A DNA stretch of 5,257 nt, from contig NZ_LAJY01000160.1 of the NCBI RefSeq assembly GCF_000963705.1, forward strand, positions 1 to 5,257, read 5' to 3'. Under the pieces are notes generated by a model. The model was not told the origin of the DNA. It searched no databases and saw nothing but the letters and a program-made list of their open reading frames with translations. This stretch comes from Elstera litoralis (GTDB lineage: Bacteria > Pseudomonadota > Alphaproteobacteria > Elsterales > Elsteraceae). This document shows positions 4,706 to 5,257 of the stretch, piece by piece. The translations under genes were made by a program, and so were the position numbers. How positions within the stretch are numbered: position 1 is the stretch's first letter; each line of letters begins with the position of its first letter.

Positions 4706-4739
4706 CTAGATTTTTACACGCGCTCCCCGCCAAATCTAG
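4706..4739. repeat. AT-rich inverted repeat in the recQ upstream region
   Basis: CTAGATTT (4706-4713) and AAATCTAG (4732-4739) are perfect 8-base inverted copies 18 bases apart. One further pair (4704 with 4741) forms beyond a mismatch. The right arm ends 4 bases before the predicted -35 box of recQ. The wide spacing, arms about 2.5 helical turns apart, fits a two-site protein contact better than an RNA stem. The function is unknown. Confidence 0.45.
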
Positions 4740-4743
4740 CCCC

Positions 4744-4772
4744 ATGACATCCCCCGCGCCCCCGCCTATAGT
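4744..4772 (+). promoter_or_regulatory. Promoter of recQ
   Basis: ATGACA (4744-4749, five of six to -35), a 17-base spacer, and TATAGT (4767-4772, five of six to -10) form a good sigma-70-type promoter. Transcription would start near 4779, about three bases before the recQ ATG, so the mRNA would be nearly leaderless; no Shine-Dalgarno sequence is present. Confidence 0.6.
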
Positions 4773-4781
4773 GCCCCGGCA

Positions 4782-5257
4782 ATGACGGCGCTTCCCCTCT
4801 CCGACCTTCCCGACCTGACCACCAAACCGCTGAGCGTGCTTCAGTCGGTGTTCGGCTATGGGCAGTTTCGCGGGCCGCAGGCGGAGATCATCCATCATGT
4901 GATCGCGGGCGGCGATGCGCTGGTGTTGATGCCGACCGGCGGCGGCAAGTCGCTGTGCTATCAAATCCCGGCGCTGGTGCGCGAGGGCTGCGCGATTGTC
5001 GTCTCGCCCTTGATCGCCCTCATTCAAGATCAAGTCGCGGCGCTGCGGGAAGCTGGGGTCGCCGCGGCGGGGCTGCATTCGGGCCAAGAGCCCGCCGAAC
5101 AGCGCGAGATTTTGCGCAAGCTTGCCGATGGCACGCTCGATCTTCTCTACATCGCCCCCGAACGCATCCAAAAAACGCCCGCGTTTCTCGAAGCCGCCGA
5201 CCACGCCCGCCTCGCGCTGTTTGCCATTGACGAGGCCCATTGCGTTTCCCAATGGGG
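4782..5257 (+). CDS. recQ: ATP-dependent DNA helicase RecQ (N-terminal part, cut by window edge)
   Basis: RecQ is a 3'-5' DNA helicase of superfamily 2 that acts in recombination repair and fork restart. The 158 complete codons cover the first RecA-like lobe up to motif II. Visible are motif 0 (FGYGQFRGPQ, residues 24-33), Walker A (TGGGKS, 52-57, within MPTGGGKSLCYQIPA), motif Ia (VVSPLIALIQDQV, 73-85), motif Ib (YIAPER, 123-128) and motif II (AIDEAHCVSQW, 148-158). The residues match RecQ rather than other DEAH helicases. The second lobe, zinc/winged-helix and HRDC regions lie beyond the right edge. The ATG at 4782 is supported by the position of motif 0 and by the promoter ending just before it; no ribosome binding site is seen. 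It is divergent from the small ORF and toxin-antitoxin cluster. Confidence 0.95.
   Translation, partial: MTALPLSDLPDLTTKPLSVLQSVFGYGQFRGPQAEIIHHVIAGGDALVLMPTGGGKSLCYQIPALVREGCAIVVSPLIALIQDQVAALREAGVAAAGLHSGQEPAEQREILRKLADGTLDLLYIAPERIQKTPAFLEAADHARLALFAIDEAHCVSQW

Noticed and set aside
4668..5252. Minus-strand open frame of 194 codons
   Set aside because: Antisense to recQ, whose helicase motifs are intact; shadow frame.
1..5257. CRISPR array, insertion sequence, integrase or phage genes
   Set aside because: No regularly spaced direct repeats, no transposase or integrase motifs, and no terminal inverted repeats with target duplication were seen.

Overview
The window comes from a GC-rich alphaproteobacterium, most likely of the Rhodospirillales type. 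This is inferred from codon use, from the order rlmB / tRNA-Tyr / tRNA-Gly / tuf, and from the protein motifs; no species can be named from the sequence alone. It is mostly core chromosome, with one small accessory island between the binding-protein gene and recQ.

Layout. Positions 1-1545, minus strand, hold a translation operon: a promoter (about 1591-1618), tRNA-Tyr(GTA), tRNA-Gly(TCC), and tuf (EF-Tu), whose last ~15 codons lie beyond the left edge. Divergent from it on the plus strand is rlmB (1754-2617), a SpoU-family 23S rRNA 2'-O-methyltransferase with a disordered basic N-terminus. Its stop overlaps the start of a gene for a secreted ferric-iron-type (FutA/AfuA-like) solute-binding protein (2617 to about 3742). 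That gene reads as frameshifted. The signal peptide and linker are in one frame and the whole binding domain is in another; they join at a run of five C (2771-2775). At its 3' end the open frame runs on across the neighbouring antisense gene, although family homology stops near 3737.

The accessory part is a minus-strand cluster (4626 down to 3744): a 45-codon unknown ORF with a strong ribosome binding site, then a Phd/YefM-type antitoxin (vapB-like), then a VapC-type PIN-domain toxin. The antitoxin and toxin overlap by ATGA. The antitoxin promoter is covered by two abutting perfect palindromes, one centred on the -10 and one covering the -35, as expected for an autoregulated toxin-antitoxin operon. 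Hand-counted GC in part of the toxin gene (about 57% over 3961-4140) is lower than in the flanking core genes (about 72% over 3301-3360).

The window ends inside recQ (4782 onward, plus strand), which encodes the N-terminal half of the RecQ helicase core. A good promoter ends only a few bases before its start codon, which suggests a leaderless or nearly leaderless mRNA.

Most of this is known biology. The points most worth checking are the broken binding-protein gene, which has also lost the family's iron-binding tyrosines, the two-palindrome operator with its small upstream ORF, and the possible leaderless recQ. I did not see a clearly new defence or mobile system.
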